NCBI GenBank assembly: GCA_014138095.1
Contig: JACGXE010000005.1
Span: forward strand, 1-64,000
Length of the DNA: 64,000 nt
Direction of reading: 5' to 3'
From: Ochrobactrum sp. RH2CCR150
GTDB taxonomy: Bacteria; Pseudomonadota; Alphaproteobacteria; Rhizobiales; Rhizobiaceae
Shown here in pieces: positions 36,889-44,457 of the stretch; positions within the stretch are counted from its first letter, which is position 1, and every line of letters begins with the position of its first letter. The translations under genes and the position numbers were made by a program. The notes under the pieces were generated by a model. It ran no database searches. It was not told the origin of the DNA and was given only the letters and a program-made list of their open reading frames with translations.

Positions 36889-37715
36889 CGGGTTTCATTC
36901 TCTGTTGGCTGATTTTGCGCGTCTTTTTGAAAAAAGAGCCATTCTTTTCGAATCTGGGCGGGTTCGGAGCAGCTTCGGCATTTAACCAAATACCGTTCAG
37001 TCAGCTGATATTCTGGAAATGCGTTGTCTGTCTCGCAGAGATTGCATCTCCAGATTATCTGCTTCAGCTTCAATTTGATTTGACCGTCTTCCGTAGACGA
37101 ATCGTATTGTCTCGGGCACTCGGAACATTTGAAAACGTAATCAAGGCCAACGTGTTTTTTGCGTCTGACGATATTGGTCCCACATTCACACGGATAAGAC
37201 CACGATTCGTCACGAAACATCGTGTTCCATGACTGAGATGAAAGCGCCGTCTCTAACTCAGAACAGTATTCATCGAGCTTTGTCTTGATTGCGGTGATGA
37301 ATTCTTCGGAATCAAGCCCCGGATCGGTCATTTGAACGTGAAGGAAGCTGCTAAGAGCATTGTGCGTCTTGTTAAGCCACTTCGCTGACAAACGTTTTTC
37401 TTTCTCAAAAACTTGATGCCATGTTCCATCGTTGGGGTGCTGGATTGAGAATATCGGAGGATTTTCAACGCCAGGATCGATGTTAAGAAGCTCTCTCAAT
37501 AGTTTTGCGGGTTGCCACTTGCGAAGAGCTAATTGATCTAGTTCGGGCCGGTAGATTGCCATAAGGCCGTAAGTTAGGGCTTCGATAGACATTCGAAGCT
37601 CCAGGCATGCATATCGATAGGCATCGCCCGCATTTTCTGCGAGTAATGATTTGCATTTCTGGAAGTGCTTCCGAGCTATCTTTCGGTAGGAGTTGGCGGT
37701 CTGATTGTTGGACAT
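36885..37715 (-). CDS. Orphan protein with helical N-terminal domain and two zinc-ribbon-like modules; function unknown
   Basis: 276-residue protein I do not recognise. Residues 1-90 form amphipathic helices (ARKHFQKCKSLL, YRYACLELRMSIEALTYGL, LRKWQPAKLLRELL) with a spacing reminiscent of HEPN or DUF4145-like domains; I see no clear R-x4-6-H catalytic motif. The C-terminal 120 residues hold two paired-cysteine modules: C-x-C plus C-x2-C (YPCECGTN...FKCSECPRQ) and C-x2-C plus C-x2-C (WRCNLCET...VKCRSCSE). No signal peptide or membrane segment. The DNA is visibly AT-richer than both neighbours, which suggests acquisition by transfer. It converges on hutC with overlapping stops. The start at 37715 lacks a strong ribosome site. 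Confidence 0.7.
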   Translation of the reverse strand: MSNNQTANSYRKIARKHFQKCKSLLAENAGDAYRYACLELRMSIEALTYGLMAIYRPELDQLALRKWQPAKLLRELLNIDPGVENPPIFSIQHPNDGTWHQVFEKEKRLSAKWLNKTHNALSSFLHVQMTDPGLDSEEFITAIKTKLDEYCSELETALSSQSWNTMFRDESWSYPCECGTNIVRRKKHVGLDYVFKCSECPRQYDSSTEDGQIKLKLKQIIWRCNLCETDNAFPEYQLTERYLVKCRSCSEPAQIRKEWLFFQKDAQNQPTENETR

Positions 37716-37761
37716 AGGACGCCTAGTGTCGCTGAAATCTTTCAGTAAGTAAAAGCTAAAG

Positions 37762-37790
37762 AAAAAAGCCGCCGCAATGGGAGCGGCGGC
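37762..37790 (-). terminator. Intrinsic terminator of the omega-aminotransferase gene
   Basis: Minus-strand stem GCCGCCGC / GCGGCGGC, seven-base loop, followed by TTTTTTC. It lies about 50 bases after the aminotransferase stop and just before the orphan gene start, separating the two. Confidence 0.9.
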
Positions 37791-37842
37791 CAAGAGGCGG
37801 CGTGATCTGGGTGGTGATCACACCGCGGATTGGATCGAAATT

Positions 37843-39171
37843 TTATGCGGCGCGCTTCAGGGCGTCGCGGATCACAGAAACGATCGTGTCGATCTGTTCC
37901 TTTTCCACGATCAGCGGCGGCGAAAGTGCAATCACATCGCCGGTGACGCGGATCAGCAAGCCCTTCTTGAAGCAATCCACGAAGACGCCATAGGCGCGCG
38001 CGCCCGGTGCGTCCTTGCGCGACGACAGTTCGATAGCGCCGACCAGACCGAGATTGCGAATGTCGACGACATTCGGCGCATCTTTCAGCGAATGCAGCGC
38101 TTCCTGCCAATGATCAGCAAGCTGCGCGCCACGGGTCAGCAGGCCTTCTTCGGCGTAGACTTCCAGTGTGGCAAGGCCAGCGGCACAAGCGACCGGATGG
38201 CCGGAATAGGTGTAGCCGTGGAACAGCTCGATTGCGTTTTCCGGGCCAGTCATCAGGCCGTCATAGACCTTGCGCGCGGCAAAGACTGCGCCCATCGGAA
38301 TTGCACCGTTGGTCAGACCCTTGGCGGTGGTGACGAGGTCTGGAACAACGCCGAAATAATCGACGGCAAACGGCGTGCCGAGACGACCGAAACCGGTGAT
38401 GACTTCGTCGAAGATCAGCAGAATGCCGTATTTGTCGGCAGTGGCGCGGATGCGTTCCAGATAGCCCTTCGGCGGCAGGACGACGCCAGCCGAACCGGAC
38501 ATCGGTTCGATGATGACGGCGGCGATCTTTTCAGCGCCGTGCAGCTGAACCAGACGTTCCAGATCATCCGCCAGCTCGATGCCATGCGCAGGCAGGCCCT
38601 TCGAGAAGGCATTGCGCTCGATGTCGAGTGTATGGCGCATATGGTCGGCAGGGATCTGCGGGAAGACGCGGCGATTGTTGACCAGACCGCCAACCGAAAT
38701 GCCGCCGAAACCAACGCCGTGATAGCCCTTTTCGCGACCCAGCACCATGGTGCGGGTACCCTGACCGATAGCGCGCTGATAGGCGATGGCAATCTTCAGT
38801 GCGGTATCGACCGATTCCGAACCGGAATTGGTGAAGAACACCCGGTCGAGCTGCGCAGCCGGACCACCCGGCGCGATGGCCGCGAGCTTTTCGGCGAAAT
38901 CGAATGCAATATTGTGGCCCATCTGGAAGGTGGGCGCGAAGTCCATCGTGGAAATCTGGCGCTCAACGGCTTCGGTAATCCGCTTGCGGCCATGGCCAGC
39001 ATTGCAGCACCACAGACCAGCCGTCCCGTCGAGAACCTGATGGCCGTCAGTGTCGGTGTAATACATACCCGATGCGCTGGCGAGCAGGCGCGGAGCGGCC
39101 TTGAACTGCCGGTTTGCGGTGAACGGCATCCAGAAGTTTTCAAGGCTGGGCGCGTTGGTTTTGGTGAGCAT
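37843..39171 (-). CDS. Omega-amino acid:pyruvate aminotransferase (class III PLP)
   Basis: 442-residue class III aminotransferase. PLP-binding segments: NSGSESVDTALKIA (about 115), KGYHGVGFGG (about 150), IFDEVITGFGR (about 260) and the Schiff-base lysine in TTAKGLTNGAIPMGAV (about 288). The N-terminal ENFWMPFTANRQFK is characteristic of beta-alanine:pyruvate transaminases. It likely moves the amino group from beta-alanine or a similar omega-amino acid to pyruvate. AGGAGG precedes the start; the divergent XRE-cupin regulator 145 bases away probably controls it. Confidence 0.9.
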   Translation of the reverse strand: MLTKTNAPSLENFWMPFTANRQFKAAPRLLASASGMYYTDTDGHQVLDGTAGLWCCNAGHGRKRITEAVERQISTMDFAPTFQMGHNIAFDFAEKLAAIAPGGPAAQLDRVFFTNSGSESVDTALKIAIAYQRAIGQGTRTMVLGREKGYHGVGFGGISVGGLVNNRRVFPQIPADHMRHTLDIERNAFSKGLPAHGIELADDLERLVQLHGAEKIAAVIIEPMSGSAGVVLPPKGYLERIRATADKYGILLIFDEVITGFGRLGTPFAVDYFGVVPDLVTTAKGLTNGAIPMGAVFAARKVYDGLMTGPENAIELFHGYTYSGHPVACAAGLATLEVYAEEGLLTRGAQLADHWQEALHSLKDAPNVVDIRNLGLVGAIELSSRKDAPGARAYGVFVDCFKKGLLIRVTGDVIALSPPLIVEKEQIDTIVSVIRDALKRAA

Positions 39172-39275
39172 GGTAACCTCCTATTTTCAGGCAGGAGGAC
39201 ACGCTTTGCGAAGGGCAACAAGCCCTTTTCTTCAAATGTTTAAGCTATTGATTTTATGGCGTCGCTTTCAGAAAA

Positions 39276-39298
39276 TTATGCTATATCGAACATCATAA
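39276..39298. promoter_or_regulatory. AT-rich dyad in the aminotransferase/XRE-cupin divergent region
   Basis: TTATG (39276-39280) and CATAA (39294-39298) flank a 13-base AT-rich centre, 18 bases before the XRE-cupin start. A candidate autoregulatory site; short arms make it uncertain. Confidence 0.3.
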
Positions 39299-39316
39299 AC
39301 AGAAGGGGAATGTCCG

Positions 39317-39865
39317 ATGAGTATCGATATCGGCGGAAGGTTGCGCTATGTGCGCATGCGGCAGAATCTGTCGCAGCGCGAGCTTGCAAAAAGGGCTGGT
39401 GTAACCAACTCGACCATATCGCTGATCGAGGCCAATCAGTCCAATCCGTCGGTCGGTGCGCTCAAGCGTATTCTCGACGGCATTCCGATCGGCATGGCCG
39501 AGTTTTTCGCGCTGGAGCCGGATACACCGCACAAGGTATTCTATCAGGCGGAAGAGCTGGTGGAAATCGGCAAAGGCCCCATTTCCTACCGGCAGGTGGG
39601 CGACCACTTGTTTGCGCGCTCGTTGCAGATCCTGAAGGAGCGCTATGAGCCGGGCTCCGACACAGGCAAGGTGCTGCTGATGCATGAGGGCGAGGAGGGC
39701 GGTATCGTCATCTCGGGCCGCATCGAGGTGACCGTCGGCAGCGACCGGCGCATATTGGGGCCGGGCGACGCCTATTATTTTTCCTCAAAACTGCCGCATC
39801 GCTTTCGATGCATCGGGCCAACAGCCTGCGAGGTGGTCAGCGCCTGCACGCCGCCGAGTTTCTGA
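39317..39865 (+). CDS. XRE-family regulator with C-terminal cupin (PuuR-like)
   Basis: 182-residue regulator. Helix-turn-helix at residues 6-60 (LRYVRMRQNLSQRELAKRAGVTNSTISLIEANQ) and a cupin sensor domain (about 105-180; GEEGGIVISGRIEVTVG, GDAYYFSSKLPHRF). This architecture is that of PuuR, the repressor of putrescine/GABA catabolism. It is divergent from the omega-aminotransferase, so it may sense an amine or omega-amino acid substrate and repress that gene. Target and ligand are inference. Confidence 0.88.
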   Translation: MSIDIGGRLRYVRMRQNLSQRELAKRAGVTNSTISLIEANQSNPSVGALKRILDGIPIGMAEFFALEPDTPHKVFYQAEELVEIGKGPISYRQVGDHLFARSLQILKERYEPGSDTGKVLLMHEGEEGGIVISGRIEVTVGSDRRILGPGDAYYFSSKLPHRFRCIGPTACEVVSACTPPSF

Positions 39866-39886
39866 CGGCGCGCAGGAGAACGGTAT

Positions 39887-41137
39887 TTAATTGTAGCGCG
39901 AGATACCGAGATCGTCGGCGCGGATATCCGGCTTGTTGCCGCTGACCAGATCGGCCAGAAGCTTGCCCGAGCCGCAGGACATGGTCCAGCCCAGCGTGCC
40001 GTGACCGGCATTGATGAACACGTTGTCGTAACGGGTTCCGCCGATGATCGGCGTGGAGTCCGGCGTCATCGGGCGCAGACCCGACCAGAAGGTCGCGGCC
40101 TTGAGGTCACCGCCGGGGAACAGATCGCTCACCGACAGGTCGAGCGTTGCGCGACGGGCCGCCGGAAGATCCTTGGTGAAGCCGGACACTTCCGCCATGC
40201 CGCCGACACGGATGCGGTCGCCGAGGCGGGTGATGGCGATCTTATAGCTTTCGTCCAGAACCGTCGAGACCGGCGCGCGGTCCTCATCGATAATCGGTGC
40301 GGTGATCGAATAGCCCTTCACCGGATAGATCGGCGCATTGAGGCCAAGCGACTTGACGAGCGCAGGCGTATAGCTGCCGAGCGCAACCACATAACGGTCT
40401 GCCGTGAGAATGCCGTCTGACGTTTCCACGCCGGAAACGCGACCGCCAGACAGAACCAGCGACTTGATATTCACGCCGAAGCGGAATTTGACGCCCATGC
40501 CTTCGGCGATCTTGGCCAGCGCATTGGTGAACTTGAAGCAGTCGCCGGTTTCGTCATGGGGCAGGCGAAGGCCGCCGACAAACTTGTCCTTCACGCGGGC
40601 GAGCGCAGGTTCAATCTTGGCGCAGTCGTCACGGTCGAGCACTTCGAACGGCACACCGTCCTGCCGCAGCACTTCGATATCCTTGCCGATGCCATCGAGC
40701 TGATATTGCTCGCGGAAGAGCTGCAAGGTGCCCTGCATGCGCTGGTCATATTCGATGCCGGTATCCTTGCGCAGATCGACAAGAACATCGCGGCTATATT
40801 CCGCCACGCGGACCATGCGGGTTTTGTTGACCTTGTAACGGCTGTCCGTGCAGTTGGCGAGCATCTGCGTCAGCCAGACATACTGCTTGGGATCAGATGT
40901 CGGGCGGATGATCAGCGGCGCATGCTTCTGGAACAGCCACTTTGCCGCTTTCAGCGGAATGCCGGGAGCCGCCCATGGCGAGGCATAGCCGGGCGAAACC
41001 TGACCGGCATTGGCGAAGCTGGTTTCCAGCGCCGGACCTTCCTCGCGGTCGATGACCGTCACTTCATGGCCAAGCTTGGCCAGGTAGTAAGCCGTTGTGA
41101 CGCCGATGACGCCACTGCCGAGTACGGTAATCTGCAT
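39887..41137 (-). CDS. dadA: D-amino acid dehydrogenase small subunit
   Basis: 416-residue FAD-dependent dehydrogenase, the standard DadA length. FAD-binding [28 protein letters not shown] at residues 2-29; the DadA signature [25 protein letters not shown] near residue 45; [35 protein letters not shown] at the C-terminal end. It oxidises D-alanine and other D-amino acids to keto acids, passing electrons to the respiratory chain. Start at 41137 has AGAGGCG upstream. 16 bases after the alanine racemase gene; the pair makes L-alanine catabolism possible. Convergent with the XRE-cupin gene. Confidence 0.95.
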   Translation of the reverse strand: MQITVLGSGVIGVTTAYYLAKLGHEVTVIDREEGPALETSFANAGQVSPGYASPWAAPGIPLKAAKWLFQKHAPLIIRPTSDPKQYVWLTQMLANCTDSRYKVNKTRMVRVAEYSRDVLVDLRKDTGIEYDQRMQGTLQLFREQYQLDGIGKDIEVLRQDGVPFEVLDRDDCAKIEPALARVKDKFVGGLRLPHDETGDCFKFTNALAKIAEGMGVKFRFGVNIKSLVLSGGRVSGVETSDGILTADRYVVALGSYTPALVKSLGLNAPIYPVKGYSITAPIIDEDRAPVSTVLDESYKIAITRLGDRIRVGGMAEVSGFTKDLPAARRATLDLSVSDLFPGGDLKAATFWSGLRPMTPDSTPIIGGTRYDNVFINAGHGTLGWTMSCGSGKLLADLVSGNKPDIRADDLGISRYN

Positions 41138-41153
41138 GTTCGCCTCTTTTTTG

Positions 41154-42302
41154 TTATGCATTTTGGCTCGAACGCGCGCTATCCACGTAGAAACGGGCAT
41201 AGCGGTTGCCGAGCGCTGTCAGAATTTCATAAGGGATCGTGTCACATTCGCTCGCCACGTCTTCCAGACGCTGATGCGGGCCGATCAGTTCCACGAGACT
41301 GCCAAGCTTGAGCGTGCCTTCCGGCAGCGCGCTGACATCGAGCGTGATGGAATCCATCGAAACGCGCCCTACGATGGGCAGGCGGGTTTCGCCATAAAAG
41401 GCTGAACCCTTGTTGCTGAGCGCGCGGAACCAGCCGTCGGCATAGCCCACCGCAATGGTGGCAATCCGCATGGGGCCTTCGGCGATATAGGTGCCGCCAT
41501 AACCGATGGCCGCACCTTTTTCCACGTCGCGCACCTGAATGACGCGCGCCGACAGTGTCAGCACCGGAACGATCGCGCTTTTGGGTCCGACGCCATAAAG
41601 CGCGACACCGGGGCGCGCGAGGTCGAAATAATAGGAATTGTCGAGAAAACTGCCGCCCGAATTGGCAAAGGCGACGGGCAGTTTCGGCAGGCGCGCCAGT
41701 GCTGCGCGCATGGCGGCAAGCTGGCTTGCATTGGCCGGGTTTTCCGGTTCATCGCCGCTCGCCAGATGGCTGATGATAAACCGCACATCGATGCCGTCGA
41801 GCAGCGAAAGATTGTCGGCCAGCCGGTCCAGTTCCTTGGCCGAAAGGCCAAGACGCGACATGCCGGTATCGACTTGCAGGAGCGCTGGCAGTTTCTTGCC
41901 GCTGCTGGCCGCCAGATTGGCCCAGTTTTCCACCTGTTCCAGAGAATTGAGCACCGGCACGATGCCTTCGCGGGCGCAGGCGGCTTCGGTGCCGGGTTGC
42001 AGGCCGTTCAGCACATAAAGCGTCGCATCGGCGTTCAGCACAGGCCGCAGCGCGATGGCTTCGCCCAGATGCGCAACGAAGAAGTCGCGGCAGCCCGCTT
42101 CGTAAAAGGCGGGCGCAACGCGATGTGCGCCAAGGCCATAGGCATCGGCTTTGACGACCGCTGCCGCACGGGTCGGCGCGATGTGCTGCGCAACGGCGGA
42201 ATAATTGTGCCGCAGCGCGGCAAGATCGATGGTCAACACGCCGCCAGCGGCGAGATCGCTTTGCTCTTTCGAAAAATGCATCGACATATCAACCATATCC
42301 AT
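41154..42302 (-). CDS. dadX: Alanine racemase (catabolic, DadX-like)
   Basis: About 382-residue fold-type III PLP enzyme interconverting L- and D-alanine. The PLP lysine is in [13 protein letters not shown] (near residue 50), and the catalytic tyrosine in [27 protein letters not shown] is also typical. The start is uncertain: ATGs at 42302, 42296, 42287 and 42281 are in frame, none with a strong ribosome site; all leave the catalytic core intact. Operon with dadA and divergent from an Lrp-type regulator, the classic dad arrangement for using alanine as carbon and nitrogen source. Confidence 0.92.
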   Translation of the reverse strand: MDMVDMSMHFSKEQSDLAAGGVLTIDLAALRHNYSAVAQHIAPTRAAAVVKADAYGLGAHRVAPAFYEAGCRDFFVAHLGEAIALRPVLNADATLYVLNGLQPGTEAACAREGIVPVLNSLEQVENWANLAASSGKKLPALLQVDTGMSRLGLSAKELDRLADNLSLLDGIDVRFIISHLASGDEPENPANASQLAAMRAALARLPKLPVAFANSGGSFLDNSYYFDLARPGVALYGVGPKSAIVPVLTLSARVIQVRDVEKGAAIGYGGTYIAEGPMRIATIAVGYADGWFRALSNKGSAFYGETRLPIVGRVSMDSITLDVSALPEGTLKLGSLVELIGPHQRLEDVASECDTIPYEILTALGNRYARFYVDSARSSQNA

Positions 42303-42381
42303 TGCGCAATTCTTATTGCCCCATATCCGCCGGATGCGTTGCTGCATCCAAACGGGCATCGAGATATATTAATCGAAGACT

Positions 42382-42463
42382 ATTCGAATGTTTTTGCTAT
42401 CTGTCGCAGATTATGCGAATTTTGGCACATCCTGCGCACGTTTTAGCTTTTCATTCGAAGAAT
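42382..42463. promoter_or_regulatory. ATTCGAAT-type dyads between dadX and the Lrp regulator
   Basis: Perfect palindrome ATTCGAAT at 42382-42389 and an 11-base dyad ATTC-GAA-GAAT at 42453-42463, the latter ending five bases before the regulator start. Sites of this sort are expected for an Lrp/AsnC regulator controlling itself and dadXA. Binding is not demonstrated. Confidence 0.45.
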
Positions 42464-42467
42464 ATGC

Positions 42468-42935
42468 ATGGCGACACTCGACAGTATAGACCGGAACATC
42501 ATTCGTTGTCTGCGCCGTGACGGGCGCATGACCAACAGCCAGCTTGCCGCTGAGGTGGGGCTGTCGCAGTCCGCCTGTCTGCGACGGGTGCAGATTTTGG
42601 AAGAAGGCGGCGTCATCCGTGGCTATACGGCCATCGTTGGCTCATCGGGCGGTGACGAGCGGCTGGTCGCCATTGTACGCATCACGCTCGACCGGCAGAC
42701 CGAAGAATATCTAAACCGCTTTGAAGAAGCCGTGCGGCGGCATCCGGAAGTGCAGGAATGCTATCTGATGACGGGGGATGCAGATTATATTCTGCGCGTC
42801 GAAGCTGAAAACGCTGCGGCTTATGAAATCATTCACAAGGAAATCCTGTCGCGTCTGCCGGGCGTGGCGCGCATCCATTCCAGCTTCGCCATTCGCACGG
42901 TGCTGCTGTCGAAAGCGCCGTCATCGCGGGGATAG
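42468..42935 (+). CDS. Lrp/AsnC-family regulator of the dad operon
   Basis: 155-residue regulator: helix-turn-helix (about 4-60; IDRNIIRCLRRDGRMTNSQLAAEVGLSQSACLRRVQILEEGGVIRGY) and an RAM ligand-binding domain (about 70-150; EVQECYLMTGDADYILRVEA). Divergent from dadX-dadA with symmetric sites between. In many proteobacteria such a regulator (DadR/BkdR type) activates dadAX in response to alanine. The role is inferred from position. Confidence 0.9.
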   Translation: MATLDSIDRNIIRCLRRDGRMTNSQLAAEVGLSQSACLRRVQILEEGGVIRGYTAIVGSSGGDERLVAIVRITLDRQTEEYLNRFEEAVRRHPEVQECYLMTGDADYILRVEAENAAAYEIIHKEILSRLPGVARIHSSFAIRTVLLSKAPSSRG

Positions 42936-42967
42936 AACTTGTTACTGATCGAAGCCGCCGCCACGCA

Positions 42968-43120
42968 TCCCCTCATCCTGAGGTGCGGAGCGAAGCGAAG
43001 CATCATCCTGAGCCCGCCGAAGGGTCGAAGGACGAGGGCAGGCGCTGCGGCTGTTTTCCCTCGCCCTTCGAGACGCTCTCCTTCGACAGGCTCAGGAGAG
43101 GCTCCTCAGGGTGAGGGAAA
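42968..43120. repeat. Mosaic palindromic intergenic repeat
   Basis: Several nested dyads: CCTCA-tcc-TGAGG at 42971-42983, CTCTCCT/AGGAGAG at 43076-43100, and CCCTCGCCCT/AGGGTGAGGG at 43058-43117. The words CTCATCCTGAGG and CCCTTCGAGACG...CCTTCGACAGGCTCAGG recur widely in alphaproteobacterial genomes from memory. It occupies the whole gap between the convergent Lrp and L-lactate dehydrogenase genes and may also act as a terminator region. Confidence 0.6.
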
Positions 43121-43135
43121 AGGAAGCGTGGTCGT

Positions 43136-44281
43136 TTAAAAATTGACCGAATGCAGGACTGATGCGTCGATCGTGTTGATATCGCGCTTGCCGCATAGCG
43201 CCATGGTGACATCGAGTTCCTTGCGGATGATCTCAAGCGCCAGCGTGACGCCTTCCTTGCCCATGGCGCCAAGGCCATAGAGGAAGGGGCGACCGATGAA
43301 GACACCCTGTGCGCCGAGCGCGCGGGCCTTCAGCACGTCCTGACCGGAGCGGATGCCGCCATCGACATGCACTTCGATCTGATCGCCCACGGCGTCGACA
43401 ATCGGCTTCAGCATGGAGATGGATGACGGCGCGCCATCGAGCTGGCGACCGCCATGGTTGGACACGATGATGGCATCTGCGCCGGACTTGGCGGCCATCT
43501 TCGCATCTTCCACATCAAGGATACCCTTGAGGATCAGCTTGCCGCCCCATTGTTCCTTGATCCAGGCCACATCGTTCCAGTTCATCTGCGGGTCGAACTG
43601 TTCCGCCGTCCAGGAGGAAAGCGAGGACAGGTCGGTCACGTTCTTGGCGTGGCCGGCAATGTTACGGAAGGTGCGGCGCTGCGTGCCCATCATGCCCAGG
43701 CACCAGCCGGGACGGGTCGCCATCTGCCAGATATGCTTCGGGGTGAATTTCGGCGGGGCGGACAGACCGTTGCGGATATCCTTGTGGCGCTGGCCGAGGA
43801 TTTGCAGGTCGAGCGTCAGCACGAGGGCTGAGCAGCCTGCGGCCTTGGCGCGACCGATCAGGTTCTTCACGAAGTCGCGGTCCTTCATCACATAAAGCTG
43901 GAACCAGAACGGCTTCTTGGTCACCGAGGCAACGTCCTCGATAGAGCAGATGCTCATCGTGGAAAGCGTGAAGGGCACGCCGAAAGCCTCGGCAGCCTGT
44001 GCGGCCAGCATTTCGCCGTCGGCATGCTGCATGCCGGTGAGGCCTGTCGGTGCGAGCGCGACCGGCATGGCTACATCCTGACCGATCATAGTCGTTGCGA
44101 GCGAACGGTTGGTCATGTCGACCAGTACGCGCTGGCGCAGTTTGATCTTCTTGAAGTCGTCCTCGTTGGCACGATAGGTCGACTCAGTCCAAGCGCCCGA
44201 ATCCGCATAATCGAAAAACATTTTCGGGACGCGGCGCTGGGCGAGCCGCTTCAGATCGGCGATTTCAACGATGTTGGACAT
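43136..44281 (-). CDS. lldD: L-lactate dehydrogenase (FMN-dependent, LldD)
   Basis: 381-residue FMN alpha-hydroxy-acid dehydrogenase, exactly the usual LldD length. PKMFFDYADSGAWTESTYRAN near residue 20, GQRHKDIRNG in the middle, and the active-site His/Arg in VSNHGGRQLDG near residue 275; IEVHVDGGIRSGQDVLKA binds FMN. It oxidises L-lactate to pyruvate at the membrane and feeds the respiratory chain. The start at 44281 is preceded by AAGGGGCAAG. Stands alone, divergent from the molybdopterin oxidoreductase gene. Confidence 0.94.
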   Translation of the reverse strand: MSNIVEIADLKRLAQRRVPKMFFDYADSGAWTESTYRANEDDFKKIKLRQRVLVDMTNRSLATTMIGQDVAMPVALAPTGLTGMQHADGEMLAAQAAEAFGVPFTLSTMSICSIEDVASVTKKPFWFQLYVMKDRDFVKNLIGRAKAAGCSALVLTLDLQILGQRHKDIRNGLSAPPKFTPKHIWQMATRPGWCLGMMGTQRRTFRNIAGHAKNVTDLSSLSSWTAEQFDPQMNWNDVAWIKEQWGGKLILKGILDVEDAKMAAKSGADAIIVSNHGGRQLDGAPSSISMLKPIVDAVGDQIEVHVDGGIRSGQDVLKARALGAQGVFIGRPFLYGLGAMGKEGVTLALEIIRKELDVTMALCGKRDINTIDASVLHSVNF

Positions 44282-44457
44282 TACTCTTGCCCCTTGTGGT
44301 AAGTTTTCTTGACCACTCGCATGAAGGATCGCGCGACTGAAATCAAGTGCGAAGCTACAAAACACCGACATCAACTGGTCGTCAATTGAAGGTGATGGCT
44401 ATTTTGCTTATGCTATTGCTCTGCGTAATACGTTCGCAATGGAACAAGGATTGAGAC

